Source: Geomobilimonas luticola (lineage in GTDB: Bacteria; Desulfobacterota; Desulfuromonadia; Geobacterales; Geobacteraceae). Taken from it: DNA of 64,000 nt. The DNA lies in the NCBI RefSeq assembly GCF_018476905.1, contig NZ_JAHCVK010000002.1, forward strand, positions 1-64,000, given 5' to 3'. The notes below the pieces were generated by a model. The model did no database searches. It was not told where the DNA came from and worked only from the letters and a program-made list of their open reading frames with translations. The position numbers and the translations under genes were made by a program. This document shows positions 7,468-15,690 of this stretch, piece by piece. Position 1 is the first letter of the stretch. Each line of letters opens with the position of its first letter.

Positions 7468-8301
7468 TCATTTGAACTTTTTCAGGAGATCCAGCGCCCG
7501 CTTTACCCGGGACACGACCCGGATCGGCTGGACCGGCTTCGGGATGAAGTCGATGAAGCCGGTTTCCAGGGCCTTCTGTTCGTCCTCGCCGGAAGCCTTG
7601 GAGGTGAGGAGGATCATGGGGATGTCTTCCACGGCGGGATTTCCCTTGATGGCCCGCATGAGGCCATAACCATCCATGCGCGGCATGACCGAATCGCAGA
7701 TTATCAGGTCCGGCCTGTTGGTCAGGGCCATTTTCAGTCCGTCCAGGCCGTCGTGGGCGACCTCTACCTCGTACCCTTCTTTCTGCAGCGCTACCTGGAT
7801 GATGGTGGCGATGGGCTGGGAGTCGTCGATAACGAGAATCCTGGTCTTGCTCTCGCCGGTTTCTTTACCCCGCAGATAGTGCTTCTTGAGGGCCTCTCCC
7901 ACTTCCTGGCGGGTTGCCAGGACCGGAAAGATCTTTTTTCCCGATTTTTTGGCGAGGAAGTCGAAGGTATCGTTGTCGAAGGGGTCCGTGACTGCGATGG
8001 CCAGCATGCCGTCCTTTTCCTTGATGGGGAAGAGTTGCTTCTGCACGGCCAGGTCCTCCGGCACCAGGTCGAGCAGGTCCTGGGAGAAGGAGGCGCCGCT
8101 GAACCCCTTGACGGTCTTGAAGCCGAACTGCTGGGCAAGGGCATCCACCAGTTCCTCGTCGGTGATGACCCCCATCTCCTCTAGCACGAGGCCGAGGCGC
8201 TTGCCGCTCCCCTTCTGTCGGTCCAGGGCACGCTCCAGGGTTTTGACGGTGATGATCCCCGCCTCCACCAGCAGGTCTCCAAGCTGTTTCTTTACAGTCA
8301 T
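7468..8301 (-). CDS. MshEN-domain response regulator
   Basis: This 277-residue two-domain protein has an MshEN domain (GspE/PilB N-terminal type) at residues 1-145. It shows the paired 24-residue motifs that in MshE bind c-di-GMP: QLGDLLVEAGIIT...LERALDRQ (6-29) and RLGLVLEEMGVIT...LVDALAQQ (35-58). Residues 154-277 are a CheY-type receiver with acidic pair D159/D160, phosphoacceptor D203 (ICDSVMPRMDG), LLTSK and the PKPV lysine. There is no ATPase domain, so it is not a pilus motor. I infer that it couples c-di-GMP binding to a phosphorelay, perhaps acting on motility or pili. It is monocistronic, with no kinase next to it. Confidence 0.85.
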   Translation of the reverse strand: MTVKKQLGDLLVEAGIITVKTLERALDRQKGSGKRLGLVLEEMGVITDEELVDALAQQFGFKTVKGFSGASFSQDLLDLVPEDLAVQKQLFPIKEKDGMLAIAVTDPFDNDTFDFLAKKSGKKIFPVLATRQEVGEALKKHYLRGKETGESKTRILVIDDSQPIATIIQVALQKEGYEVEVAHDGLDGLKMALTNRPDLIICDSVMPRMDGYGLMRAIKGNPAVEDIPMILLTSKASGEDEQKALETGFIDFIPKPVQPIRVVSRVKRALDLLKKFK

Positions 8302-8384
8302 AAGAAACCCCTAATTTAATTAAGCAATTTTACTGTCAGTGGTCACAATATAAGATAATTCAGCGCATTTGTTAAGGAGAAAAT

Positions 8385-8412
8385 GCAAAAAGGCCCCGCA
8401 GGACCTTTTTGC
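8385..8412 (-). terminator. Terminator after the ammonium transporter gene
   Basis: GCAAAAAGG (8385-8393) and CCTTTTTGC (8404-8412) form a perfect 9-bp stem. On the minus strand it is followed by a T-rich run (ATTTT), 23 bp past the amtB stop codon. Confidence 0.7.
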
Positions 8413-8435
8413 TGTAAGTCGGCCATCAGTCGAGA

Positions 8436-9653
8436 CTAACGGACGTGCTCTTCCGGATAGGCCCCAATGCTGTGAATCGACAGGTCCGCGCCGGCAAATT
8501 CCTCGTCTTCGTTCAGGCGGATACCGACGGTCTTGGAGAGAACGCCGTAAACGATGAAGCTGCTTGCCAGGGCAAAGATGATGGCGGCCAGACTCCCCAG
8601 AAGCTGGGAGACGAAGGATACGCCACCCATCCCTCCCAGTCCCTTGAGGCCGAAAATCCCCGCCGCGATCCCGCCCCAGGAACCGATGATGCCGTGGAGC
8701 GGCCAGACACCGAGTACGTCGTCGATGCGCAGTTTCTCCTGCTCGATATGGAAACCGTACACGAAGATCACCGCCGCGATGCAGCCGGTGGCAAATGCTC
8801 CAAGGGGATGCATGATGTCGCTCCCGGCGCAGACAGCGATGAGTCCGGCCAGGGCACCGTTGTGGACGAAGCCGGGATCGTTCTTCCCCGCCACGAGGGC
8901 GGCCAGCACGCCGCCGATCATGGCCATGAGCGAGTTGACTGCCACCAGCCCCGATATCTTGTCCAGGTGGCCGGCACTCATGACGTTGAAGCCGAACCAC
9001 CCCACCGCCAGAATCCAGGAGCCGAGAGCGAGGAAGGGGATGTTGCTGACCGGGATGGGGTGGGATTTGGTCCGCACATAGCGTCCCATGCGCGGGCCAA
9101 GGATCAGCACCGCCGGCAGGGCGAGCCAGCCGCCGATGGAGTGTACCACCACCGAACCGGCATAGTCGTGGAATTCGGCGCCACCCACCGACTTGAAGAA
9201 ATCCTGGAGGAGGGAGGCGTTCTTACCCCAGATGAGGGATTCGAAGAGCGGGTAGGTGATGGCGGCAAAGATGGCGCCCGCCGCCACCTGTGGCCAGAAC
9301 TTGGCCCGTTCGGCAATGCCGCCGGAGATGATGGCGGGGATACAGGCGGCGAAGCAGAGGAGGAAGAAGTAGTGGACCAGGTCGTACCCCTGGTTGGCCA
9401 TGATGTCGCCGGCCGGTTTGAGGAACGAGATGCCGTAGGCGAGGGGGAATCCGATGAGGAAATAGAGGATGGTGGAAACCGACCAGTCGGTGATGATTTT
9501 GACAAAGGCGTTGACCTGGTTCTTTTTGCGGACCGTCCCCACCTCGAGGAAAGCGAAGCCTGCGTGCATGGCGAACACCATGACCGCACCCAGCATGAGA
9601 AACAGCACGTCGGTGCTGCTTTGCAGCGTTGTCACCGTTGACATTGCATCCAT
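8436..9653 (-). CDS. amtB: Ammonium transporter, AmtB family
   Basis: This inner-membrane ammonium channel of 405 residues has about 11 predicted helices. Family marks include FLMLGAVMVFAMHAGFAFLE at the start, DYAGSVVVHSIGGWLALPAV, and LAVGWFGFN. It imports ammonium/ammonia under nitrogen limitation. The ATG at 9653 is chosen because GGGAGG lies 8 bp upstream; the ATG two codons earlier would leave only one base of spacing. A sigma-54 promoter matching the consensus stands about 60 bp upstream. Unusually, no glnK (PII) gene adjoins it, although the two are normally an operon. The C-terminal tail (EEFAGADLSIHSIGAY) is the usual PII-responsive cytoplasmic region. Confidence 0.95.
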   Translation of the reverse strand: MDAMSTVTTLQSSTDVLFLMLGAVMVFAMHAGFAFLEVGTVRKKNQVNAFVKIITDWSVSTILYFLIGFPLAYGISFLKPAGDIMANQGYDLVHYFFLLCFAACIPAIISGGIAERAKFWPQVAAGAIFAAITYPLFESLIWGKNASLLQDFFKSVGGAEFHDYAGSVVVHSIGGWLALPAVLILGPRMGRYVRTKSHPIPVSNIPFLALGSWILAVGWFGFNVMSAGHLDKISGLVAVNSLMAMIGGVLAALVAGKNDPGFVHNGALAGLIAVCAGSDIMHPLGAFATGCIAAVIFVYGFHIEQEKLRIDDVLGVWPLHGIIGSWGGIAAGIFGLKGLGGMGGVSFVSQLLGSLAAIIFALASSFIVYGVLSKTVGIRLNEDEEFAGADLSIHSIGAYPEEHVR

Positions 9654-9713
9654 TGACATACCTCCCTGGTATAAGAGCGCGCACCCGCCGTTGGGTGATC
9701 TCGTGCAGAACAT

Positions 9714-9729
9714 AGCAACCTTTTTGCCA
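9714..9729 (-). promoter_or_regulatory. Sigma-54 (-24/-12) promoter of amtB
   Basis: The minus strand reads TGGCAAAAAGGTTGCT. The GG of the -24 box and the GC of the -12 box have the required spacing, and TTGCT is consensus. It lies about 60 bp before the amtB ATG and fits RpoN/NtrC control of nitrogen uptake. Confidence 0.8.
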
Positions 9730-9921
9730 ACAGTATAACCTGCTGAAATGCTGTGGGAAAAATTGCGGATGGCATGATTGCATGGGCATAATTGCCCGTT
9801 TATTCGGCATGTCTGCCACATTATGAAGCTGTACGATGCGGAATTAGGTGTTGACGGTAATCGGGTAACGATGTAAATTCACTGATATTAAGGGTTTTCA
9901 ACCTGTTCATGGGCTTTCGCG

Positions 9922-11058
9922 ATGAAAACCGCTCTCATATATTCCAAAGATTTCAGCACGTATTGCTTCGGTGTGGACCACCCGTTCAAACTCCAGCGGT
10001 ACCGGCTCGCTTTCGAACTCATGCGGGCCTACGGGCTGACAGACGGTGCAGGGAAGGTGGTGGGCGAGTATCCGGTCGTTGGCGACGAGGACCTCCTCTC
10101 CTTCCACGCTCCCGATTACCTGGCGCGGCTCAAGGAATTCAATGCGGCCAGCGAGCCCCGGGCGGATTTCCTGTATGGCCTGGGGGATGTGGAAAACCCC
10201 GTTTTCCCCGGTTTTTTCGATTGGGCATGCCTGGGAACGGCGGGAACGGTCGAGGCCGTACGACTGGTCACGGAGGAGGGGTTCGACTGCGCGTTCAATC
10301 TGGCGGGGGGGTGGCACCATGCCCACCGGAGCAGGGCGTCCGGCTTTTCTTACGTGAATGATGCGGTGGTGGCCATCAACAGGCTTGTGGCCAAGGGAAA
10401 GCGGGTTGCCTACCTGGATATCGACGCTCACCACGGGGACGGTGTGCAGGAGGCATTTTACGATACCGACCGGGTCCTCACCATTTCGCTCCATGAGAGC
10501 GGCATCTATTTCTTCCCGGGAACCGGTTTTGAAAACGAGACGGGGACCGGGAGGGGTAAGGGGTATGCGGTCAATGTTCCGTTACTCGGGCATACCGACG
10601 ACGCCCTTTTCATGAAAGCGTTCGATGAAGTGGCCTTTCCCCTCATTGCCGCCTACGACCCGGATGTGCTCGTCACCCAGATCGGCGCCGACACGTTCCG
10701 TACCGATCCCCTGACGCGTCTGGAAATCACAACCCACAGCTATTCCTACATCATGCGGAAGCTCAAGGCGCTGCGAATCCCCTGGGCGGCCGTGGGGGGC
10801 GGGGGGTACGACATGATCAACGTGGCACGGGCCTGGACCATCGCTTGGGCGTGCATGAACGGTGTCGAACTGTCGCCGCGACTGCCGGCCTCCTTCGTAG
10901 AGCTCATTGCCCCCCTGGGTTATGGGAACCGGATGCTCCTCGACGCCATGCACTGGTCGCCGGAGGACGACCGTAACCGGGCCCTCGATGCGGTGGAAAA
11001 GAGCATTGCCGCCATCCGCGCGACGGTTTTCCCCGTCATCATCGGCTGTCATGGCTAG
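9922..11058 (+). CDS. acuC: AcuC-like class I/II histone deacetylase family protein
   Basis: This 378-residue zinc hydrolase of the arginase/deacetylase fold has the active-site pair H132/H133 (GGWHHAH), zinc ligands in LDIDAHHGDG (165-174), a further Asp in QIGADTFRTDPL (D257), and the transition-state tyrosine Y296 in GGGGYDM. AcuC proteins deacetylate lysines, classically acetyl-CoA synthetase in Bacillus, and so tune acetate activation. It is first in a tight operon: the next ORF overlaps by 8 bp and a TPR gene follows 1 bp later. No partner acetyltransferase (AcuA) is recognisable with confidence, although the next gene may be one. Confidence 0.9.
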   Translation: MKTALIYSKDFSTYCFGVDHPFKLQRYRLAFELMRAYGLTDGAGKVVGEYPVVGDEDLLSFHAPDYLARLKEFNAASEPRADFLYGLGDVENPVFPGFFDWACLGTAGTVEAVRLVTEEGFDCAFNLAGGWHHAHRSRASGFSYVNDAVVAINRLVAKGKRVAYLDIDAHHGDGVQEAFYDTDRVLTISLHESGIYFFPGTGFENETGTGRGKGYAVNVPLLGHTDDALFMKAFDEVAFPLIAAYDPDVLVTQIGADTFRTDPLTRLEITTHSYSYIMRKLKALRIPWAAVGGGGYDMINVARAWTIAWACMNGVELSPRLPASFVELIAPLGYGNRMLLDAMHWSPEDDRNRALDAVEKSIAAIRATVFPVIIGCHG

Positions 11059-11899
11059 GCTCCCCGGCAATTCGCCGTTGACCAGCGCCGACGGGGTCCC
11101 CCTGTTCCGCCTGGCCGATATCAACGCCCTGCCGGCAGCGGAAAAGGATCGCATTTACGGCGGGCTCATCCCCTCCCGTTTGTTCGAACTGTTTTCTATC
11201 TCCCCCCGTACGCTCTGCGGCCCCGACGGAGAGAGAAAGGTCACGGTGATCGCCCCGACGGGGTTCTCGTTCATGCGCATGGAGGTGCGACTCCACCCCG
11301 ATGATCGGGACACGGTGTTTTTTCTCGACATTGCCGAAACACATTACCGGCAGATGGATCTGGCGTTCTGCATCATCAGCGATCCCCGTGCCCCCCGATT
11401 CGACGTGGATGTGGACAGCGCCGGGCGGAACAATTATTTTGCCACCCACGGCCGAAATCTTGCCGAGGAAGAGCAGGCCATGGCAGCCGGGCTCTTTCCC
11501 AACCAGACCCGCCGGGGATTGCGGATGTTCGGGGAATTCTTCACCCTGTTCGAACGGTTCGTGGACTCCCTCGGGATGGAAATGATCGTGGCGGAGCCCC
11601 TGACCTACGACAACGCCGTTCGCTACGAGAAGTACGGGTTCGACTACCTGACGGGGCGGCGCCTCATGGAGGCGATCGACAGGTCGTTTCAGCCGGGAGG
11701 TGAACTTACCCGTCGCCTCGACGGGTCCACGCCGTTTCGCCAGCCAGGGCAGGAAAAGACCGTTCGCGGCCGGAGCTGGGCCATACACGACGGCATCATG
11801 GACGAGCCCTGGGATGATGTCCGCATCTATAAAATGGTCGGCGAGTGTGCCGGCATTGACACCTTTCCCGGAAGGGAGAACGAGAAGGAGATGTTGTGA
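11051..11899 (+). CDS. Conserved hypothetical protein, possibly acyltransferase-like
   Basis: This is a 282-residue soluble protein I cannot place with confidence. The N-terminal half contains GPDGERKVTVIAPTGFSFMRMEV and a run of acidic and basic segments. The C-terminal half has DNAVRYEKYGFDYLTGRRLMEAI, which resembles the last strand and helix of GNAT acetyltransferases (YEKYGF). No signal peptide or membrane segment is seen. It overlaps acuC by 8 bp and is followed at once by the TPR gene, so the three are cotranscribed. If GNAT-like, it would be the acetylating partner of the deacetylase. That is a guess from position and one weak motif. Confidence 0.6.
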   Translation: MARLPGNSPLTSADGVPLFRLADINALPAAEKDRIYGGLIPSRLFELFSISPRTLCGPDGERKVTVIAPTGFSFMRMEVRLHPDDRDTVFFLDIAETHYRQMDLAFCIISDPRAPRFDVDVDSAGRNNYFATHGRNLAEEEQAMAAGLFPNQTRRGLRMFGEFFTLFERFVDSLGMEMIVAEPLTYDNAVRYEKYGFDYLTGRRLMEAIDRSFQPGGELTRRLDGSTPFRQPGQEKTVRGRSWAIHDGIMDEPWDDVRIYKMVGECAGIDTFPGRENEKEML

Positions 11900-11900
11900 A

Positions 11901-12857
11901 ATGAACAGTTCGAAACCTGCACCCGTCAAGGGGATTACGTTTTTTACGCCGCCACCCGGAACAGTGGTCAGCGGTCTGGACGGAAACGTGCGGATAACCT
12001 GCGGCGAGTTTCCCCTGCCGCTCCTCGATGAGGATTTTGCCTCGATGGACGGTGAGGGACCGACTTACGACATGGTGGGACGGGGAGTCTACCACGTCCT
12101 GCGGGCTGACCCCGACTGTCTCCATGGAGCCCGTTATGCCGAAATGCTCCGGGATGCCTATCCCCATTACCTGGCCGAGCTTGCCACCCATATCGTCATG
12201 CTCGACAAGAAGGACGTGGAGATATCCTATCTCGACCGCAAGATCAACTACCTGAAGATATTCGCGCTGCTGGAACCGGACAATGGGCAGTTGCAGTATT
12301 CCATCGGAACGACCTACATGGAGAAGGGGCTGCGGCTGTCCGCCCTCCATCTGGCCACGGTGACGATCTACCGGGCGGAGCGGTTCCTGAAACGGGCACT
12401 CGAACTGGCGCCGACGGATGTCAATGTCCTGCACAAGCTGGGGGAGTTCTCGTACCTTGTCGGTCGCTACGACGATGCCGTCCGTATCTGGTCCGATGTC
12501 CTCGGGCGACTGGATGATCCTTCCGCAAAGCTGTCCAGAAGCCGTCTGGAGCGTGTGACGGCTGGCGTTACGCCACGGATTCCCGTGGTCGATTATCTGG
12601 AGGCGGTACGGGTGGCACTGGAATGCCTGGAGCGTCAGGAGGCCCAGGAAGCCGCCGCGATCCTCCTGGATGTGCTGGATGATGCGGTCTTTTGCCAGGA
12701 ATTTCCCCTGGCTGAAATCCCCTATTTTCTCGGACTCTGTTACCGGGAGATGTCCATGCCGGCGTATGCCGAGGAGTACCTGCAGGAAGCGCTCAAGCTC
12801 GATCCGGAGCATGCCGACGCCCGCCGTGTTCTGGAAGAAATCGGGCAGCACTCCTGA
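11901..12857 (+). CDS. TPR-repeat protein of the acuC operon
   Basis: This 318-residue soluble protein has tetratricopeptide-like helices: AERFLKRALELAPTDVNVLHKLGEF, YDDAVRIWSDVLGRLDD, and the C-terminal AYAEEYLQEALKLDPEHADARRVL. The start at 11901 has GGAG 11 bp upstream and sits 1 bp after the previous stop codon, which implies cotranslation. TPRs mediate protein-protein contacts, so it is plausibly a scaffold for the deacetylase and the unknown second protein. The N-terminal 100 residues (GITFFTPPPGTVVSGLDG...) are not TPR and are unrecognised. Confidence 0.75.
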   Translation: MNSSKPAPVKGITFFTPPPGTVVSGLDGNVRITCGEFPLPLLDEDFASMDGEGPTYDMVGRGVYHVLRADPDCLHGARYAEMLRDAYPHYLAELATHIVMLDKKDVEISYLDRKINYLKIFALLEPDNGQLQYSIGTTYMEKGLRLSALHLATVTIYRAERFLKRALELAPTDVNVLHKLGEFSYLVGRYDDAVRIWSDVLGRLDDPSAKLSRSRLERVTAGVTPRIPVVDYLEAVRVALECLERQEAQEAAAILLDVLDDAVFCQEFPLAEIPYFLGLCYREMSMPAYAEEYLQEALKLDPEHADARRVLEEIGQHS

Positions 12858-12901
12858 GTACGAGGCGGCATGTGCGGACATTCTTTGTGTGAGGAGCGGT
12901 C

Positions 12902-13003
12902 ATGTTCGGTTTCAGTGTCGCGGACTGGATTTTTATCGGCGGAGTGCTGGTGGTGATAGGTGTCTGTGTGGCCATCAGCGACATGCGGAAAAAGAAGCCA
13001 TGA
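12902..13003 (+). CDS. 33-residue single-helix membrane protein
   Basis: An ATG with GAGGAG 6 bp upstream opens a 33-codon frame. The product begins MFGFSVADWIFIGGVLVVIG, continues with more hydrophobic residues, and ends in DMRKKKP. Residues about 8-26 form one transmembrane helix, and the basic tail predicts that the C-terminus faces the cytoplasm. It lies 44 bp after the TPR gene on the same strand, so it could belong to that operon. No family is recognised. The strong ribosome site, the hydrophobic-then-basic pattern and the clean stop codon support it as a real small protein. Confidence 0.6.
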   Translation: MFGFSVADWIFIGGVLVVIGVCVAISDMRKKKP

Positions 13004-13147
13004 AGGGCAGGTTTGCACGGCGTTGCTGATGGAGAGGGATACCAGGCGGGGCAGGGGATGTTACTGCGCTGTAAATCTTCCCTTGTGTCGCCGTCTGTCT
13101 GCTGATAGACTGTTCATGATTCTTATGTAATAAGCCAGGGGCAGGGA

Positions 13148-13597
13148 ATGATCACTGTGGATGAACACGACGACGAGGTGCGCCGGCCCCTGGGAATCAC
13201 CCTCCTGGCCGGCCTCTACCTGTTCTTTTTCATCCTTTCCGCCTCCACGTTCGGGCACCCGTTCCCTTTTTTCGGCCACATTCATACCGGTTTTGCTGCC
13301 AAAGCCCTCGTGCTGGCGGACAGCCTCGTCTGTCTCTACCTTTTCCTGGGGGTTTACAAGCGTCAACTGCTCACCTGGTATTTTCTCATAGCCTACAATC
13401 TCTTCGAGATAGCCAACACGATCTTCAACCTGTCGTTCATCTCGACCGCCGAACTGGAACAGCTGGTGGGAGAAAGGGTGGACCAGGAGGCACTGGTCAT
13501 CAATAACGTTGCCGCTGCCTTGGCCATTCTGCTTCTTACCCAGTACATATACCGGCACAGAAGTCTCTTCACGAACCGGCAGAAATATCTCTTCTGA
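13148..13597 (+). CDS. Four-helix integral membrane protein, unknown function
   Basis: This 149-residue protein has about four hydrophobic segments: GITLLAGLYLFFFILSAS (15-32), KALVLADSLVCLYLFLGVY, LTWYFLIAYNLFEIANTIF, and NVAAALAILLLTQYIY. The N-terminus is acidic (MITVDEHDDEV) and the C-terminus basic (RHRSLFTNRQK). The ATG follows GGGGCAGGGA, a moderate ribosome site. I do not recognise the family. It stands alone between the AcuC operon and the MlaF-like gene, which has its own promoter. Confidence 0.65.
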   Translation: MITVDEHDDEVRRPLGITLLAGLYLFFFILSASTFGHPFPFFGHIHTGFAAKALVLADSLVCLYLFLGVYKRQLLTWYFLIAYNLFEIANTIFNLSFISTAELEQLVGERVDQEALVINNVAAALAILLLTQYIYRHRSLFTNRQKYLF

Positions 13598-13617
13598 GAT
13601 CTGTGGCAGTCAGGCTG

Positions 13618-13647
13618 TTGCCCTTTGGGTGAAGTTTCTGCTATACT
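13618..13647 (+). promoter_or_regulatory. Sigma-70-type promoter of the ABC ATPase gene
   Basis: TTGCCC (13618-13623) and TATACT (13642-13647) are separated by 18 bp. The site lies 35 bp before the ATG at 13682 and outside any gene. Confidence 0.55.
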
Positions 13648-13681
13648 ATCCGCCCCCGGGTAAAAAAATAAGGATTACGGC

Positions 13682-14557
13682 ATGTTTCCGAAGATGTTGA
13701 AAGACGACAATCTGCTCGATGGCGGGATTTTCCACAAGCTGATGCATGGCCTTACCGGCTCGATTTTTCAGGATGACGGCTGCGAGTGCAGGGTGAACCT
13801 GAATGATACCCGTGGCGTAAGCATCAGAATAGAACATCTGAACAAGTACTACGGGAACAACCATGTCCTCAAGGATGTGGACCTGGAAATATTTGCCGGC
13901 GAGACGTTTTCCATCATTGGTCCGTCCGGCACCGGCAAAAGCGTTCTGCTGAAGCATGTCGTCAAGCTGGAAACTCCCGACAGCGGCGAGATATACATAG
14001 ACGACGTGGCGGTATTCTCCAGTTCGAAAGAGTCGGAGCGGGATTATCGCTACAGCATGGTTTTTCAGTCGTCGGCCCTTTTCAACTCGCTGACGGTGGG
14101 GGAGAACGTCGGCCTCTGGCTCAGGGAAAAGCGGGTCTGCAAGGAGGCCAGGATCAGGGAGATAATCAGGGAAAAACTTGCCAAAGTCGGACTGGAGGGG
14201 ACGGAGCAGTTGCGTACCTCGGAGTTGTCCGGCGGCATGAAAAAACGGGTGGCCATTGCCCGTTCCCTGGCGATGAATCCGGACCTGATCCTCTACGACG
14301 AACCGACGGCGGAACTCGACCCGGTGACCACCGATGAACTGGCCAATACGATTCTCAAGTTGAAAGAGACAACGAAGAACACGACGGTCATTGTCACCCA
14401 TGACCTGAACTTTGCACTCTACATATCGGACCGGATCGGCATGATGCATGACGGTCGCGTCATCGAGGTCGGCACCCCGTCCGAGATCAAGGCGAGCCAG
14501 AATCCCATCGTCAAAAGCTTTATCTTCACCACCACCAAGGGGATCAAGGGTGACTGA
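13682..14557 (+). CDS. ABC transporter ATP-binding protein, MlaF/Ttg2A type
   Basis: This 291-residue ATPase has Walker A GPSGTGKS, Q-loop (VFQSSALF), signature LSGGMKKRVAIARS, Walker B LILYDEPTAELDP, and the H-loop VTHD. The pattern KSVLLKHVVKLETPDSG and the FNSLTVGENV segment place it with MlaF/Ttg2A ATPases, which power lipid trafficking between membranes. It has an unusual N-terminal extension of about 45 residues (LLDGGIFHKLMHGLTG...DDGCECRV). No mlaE permease, mlaD or mlaC gene is adjacent; instead an outer-membrane cytochrome module follows 87 bp downstream. It may therefore serve a permease encoded elsewhere or have a role in building the outer-membrane complex. Confidence 0.8.
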   Translation: MFPKMLKDDNLLDGGIFHKLMHGLTGSIFQDDGCECRVNLNDTRGVSIRIEHLNKYYGNNHVLKDVDLEIFAGETFSIIGPSGTGKSVLLKHVVKLETPDSGEIYIDDVAVFSSSKESERDYRYSMVFQSSALFNSLTVGENVGLWLREKRVCKEARIREIIREKLAKVGLEGTEQLRTSELSGGMKKRVAIARSLAMNPDLILYDEPTAELDPVTTDELANTILKLKETTKNTTVIVTHDLNFALYISDRIGMMHDGRVIEVGTPSEIKASQNPIVKSFIFTTTKGIKGD

Positions 14558-14644
14558 CCCGAAGGCTTTTCGTGGCCCCCCCGAGCTGCCGTCTGCCAAT
14601 AAGGGGCTGACAAGCTCTGCCCCCGAGGAGAGGAGGATCCGAAC

Positions 14645-15655
14645 GTGCGCCGCTATCTCCCCCGCATGATACTGCTCTGCACACTGTCCCTGCTTGTTGT
14701 CGCCTGTGCCGCAATAAAGGACAGCAAACCGATCATGCCCATCCGTCAGTACGAAATGATGCTTGTCGGTCGCATGGACGCGGAGTATGTCGGTACCGAC
14801 AACTGTGTGGCAAAATGCCATCGTCATGACAAGATCACCGACGATTTCAAGCACAGCGTCCATGGCGAACAAATCAAGCCGGAAACCGGCCTGCCGCTGG
14901 TCAACTGCGAGTCGTGCCACGGCGCCGGCAGCCTTGCCATCGCCAACCTGGAGGACGATCCTGAACTCAATGATGCCCAGAAAAAGAAGTGCGATACGAC
15001 CACGTTTCTCGACATCATGAACCTTCCCCCCCAGGCCCAGTCCCTCATCTGCCTCAAATGCCACTCAGCCGCATCGACGCCGAGCCTCACCCACTGGAAC
15101 GCAAGTGCCCATGCCATGAATGACGTCGGATGCTTCGATTGTCACAAACTCCACAAGGGACCCCAGCAGAAGGTGAACCGGGACGAGATGTCCGCGCTTT
15201 GCTACGGATGCCATCCTGAAGTGAAAGCGGAAAACCAGCTCTTTTCCCATCATCCGTTGCGGGAGAAAAAAATGGCCTGCGTGGACTGCCATGAGCCACA
15301 CGGCTCCGTGCAGGGCAACCTCCTGAAGGGGATGACCACCAAGGAGACCTGCACCCGGTGCCACATGGAAAAGCAGGGCCCCTTCGTCTACGAGCATGGC
15401 GATGTGATGGAAGATTGCGCCAACTGCCACACTCCCCACGGTTCGGTCGTCAACAATCTCCTGAATGCTGCCATGCCGTTTCTCTGTTATCAGTGCCATG
15501 GCGGACACACCCTGGCGGACACCAATGATCTTCAGGTTCCCACGCCCGGCGTCAAGCAGTTGTTTGCCAATCGTTGCACCGATTGCCATTCGCAGGTTCA
15601 CGGAACGGACACCCCCTTTCCCGCCGGCGCGGGTAACGGGACCTTGCGGCAGTGA
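14645..15655 (+). CDS. Lipoprotein decaheme c-type cytochrome, MtrA/DmsE-like
   Basis: This 336-residue exported cytochrome has nine CXXCH heme sites (CESCH, CLKCH, CFDCH, CYGCH, CVDCH, CTRCH, CANCH, CYQCH, CTDCH). A first atypical site is CX3CH (CVAKCH), giving ten hemes as in MtrA/DmsE. It should carry electrons through the outer membrane inside its barrel partner. The N-terminus has a lipobox (LLVVAC), so it is probably a lipoprotein, whereas textbook MtrA is soluble. The GTG start at 14645 has AGGAGG 9 bp upstream. The MtrB-like barrel follows directly, with a 35-bp gap. Confidence 0.88.
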   Translation: MRRYLPRMILLCTLSLLVVACAAIKDSKPIMPIRQYEMMLVGRMDAEYVGTDNCVAKCHRHDKITDDFKHSVHGEQIKPETGLPLVNCESCHGAGSLAIANLEDDPELNDAQKKKCDTTTFLDIMNLPPQAQSLICLKCHSAASTPSLTHWNASAHAMNDVGCFDCHKLHKGPQQKVNRDEMSALCYGCHPEVKAENQLFSHHPLREKKMACVDCHEPHGSVQGNLLKGMTTKETCTRCHMEKQGPFVYEHGDVMEDCANCHTPHGSVVNNLLNAAMPFLCYQCHGGHTLADTNDLQVPTPGVKQLFANRCTDCHSQVHGTDTPFPAGAGNGTLRQ

Positions 15656-15690
15656 AGGCGTTGTCGAATTTTTCGCAAAGGAGCTCACTC

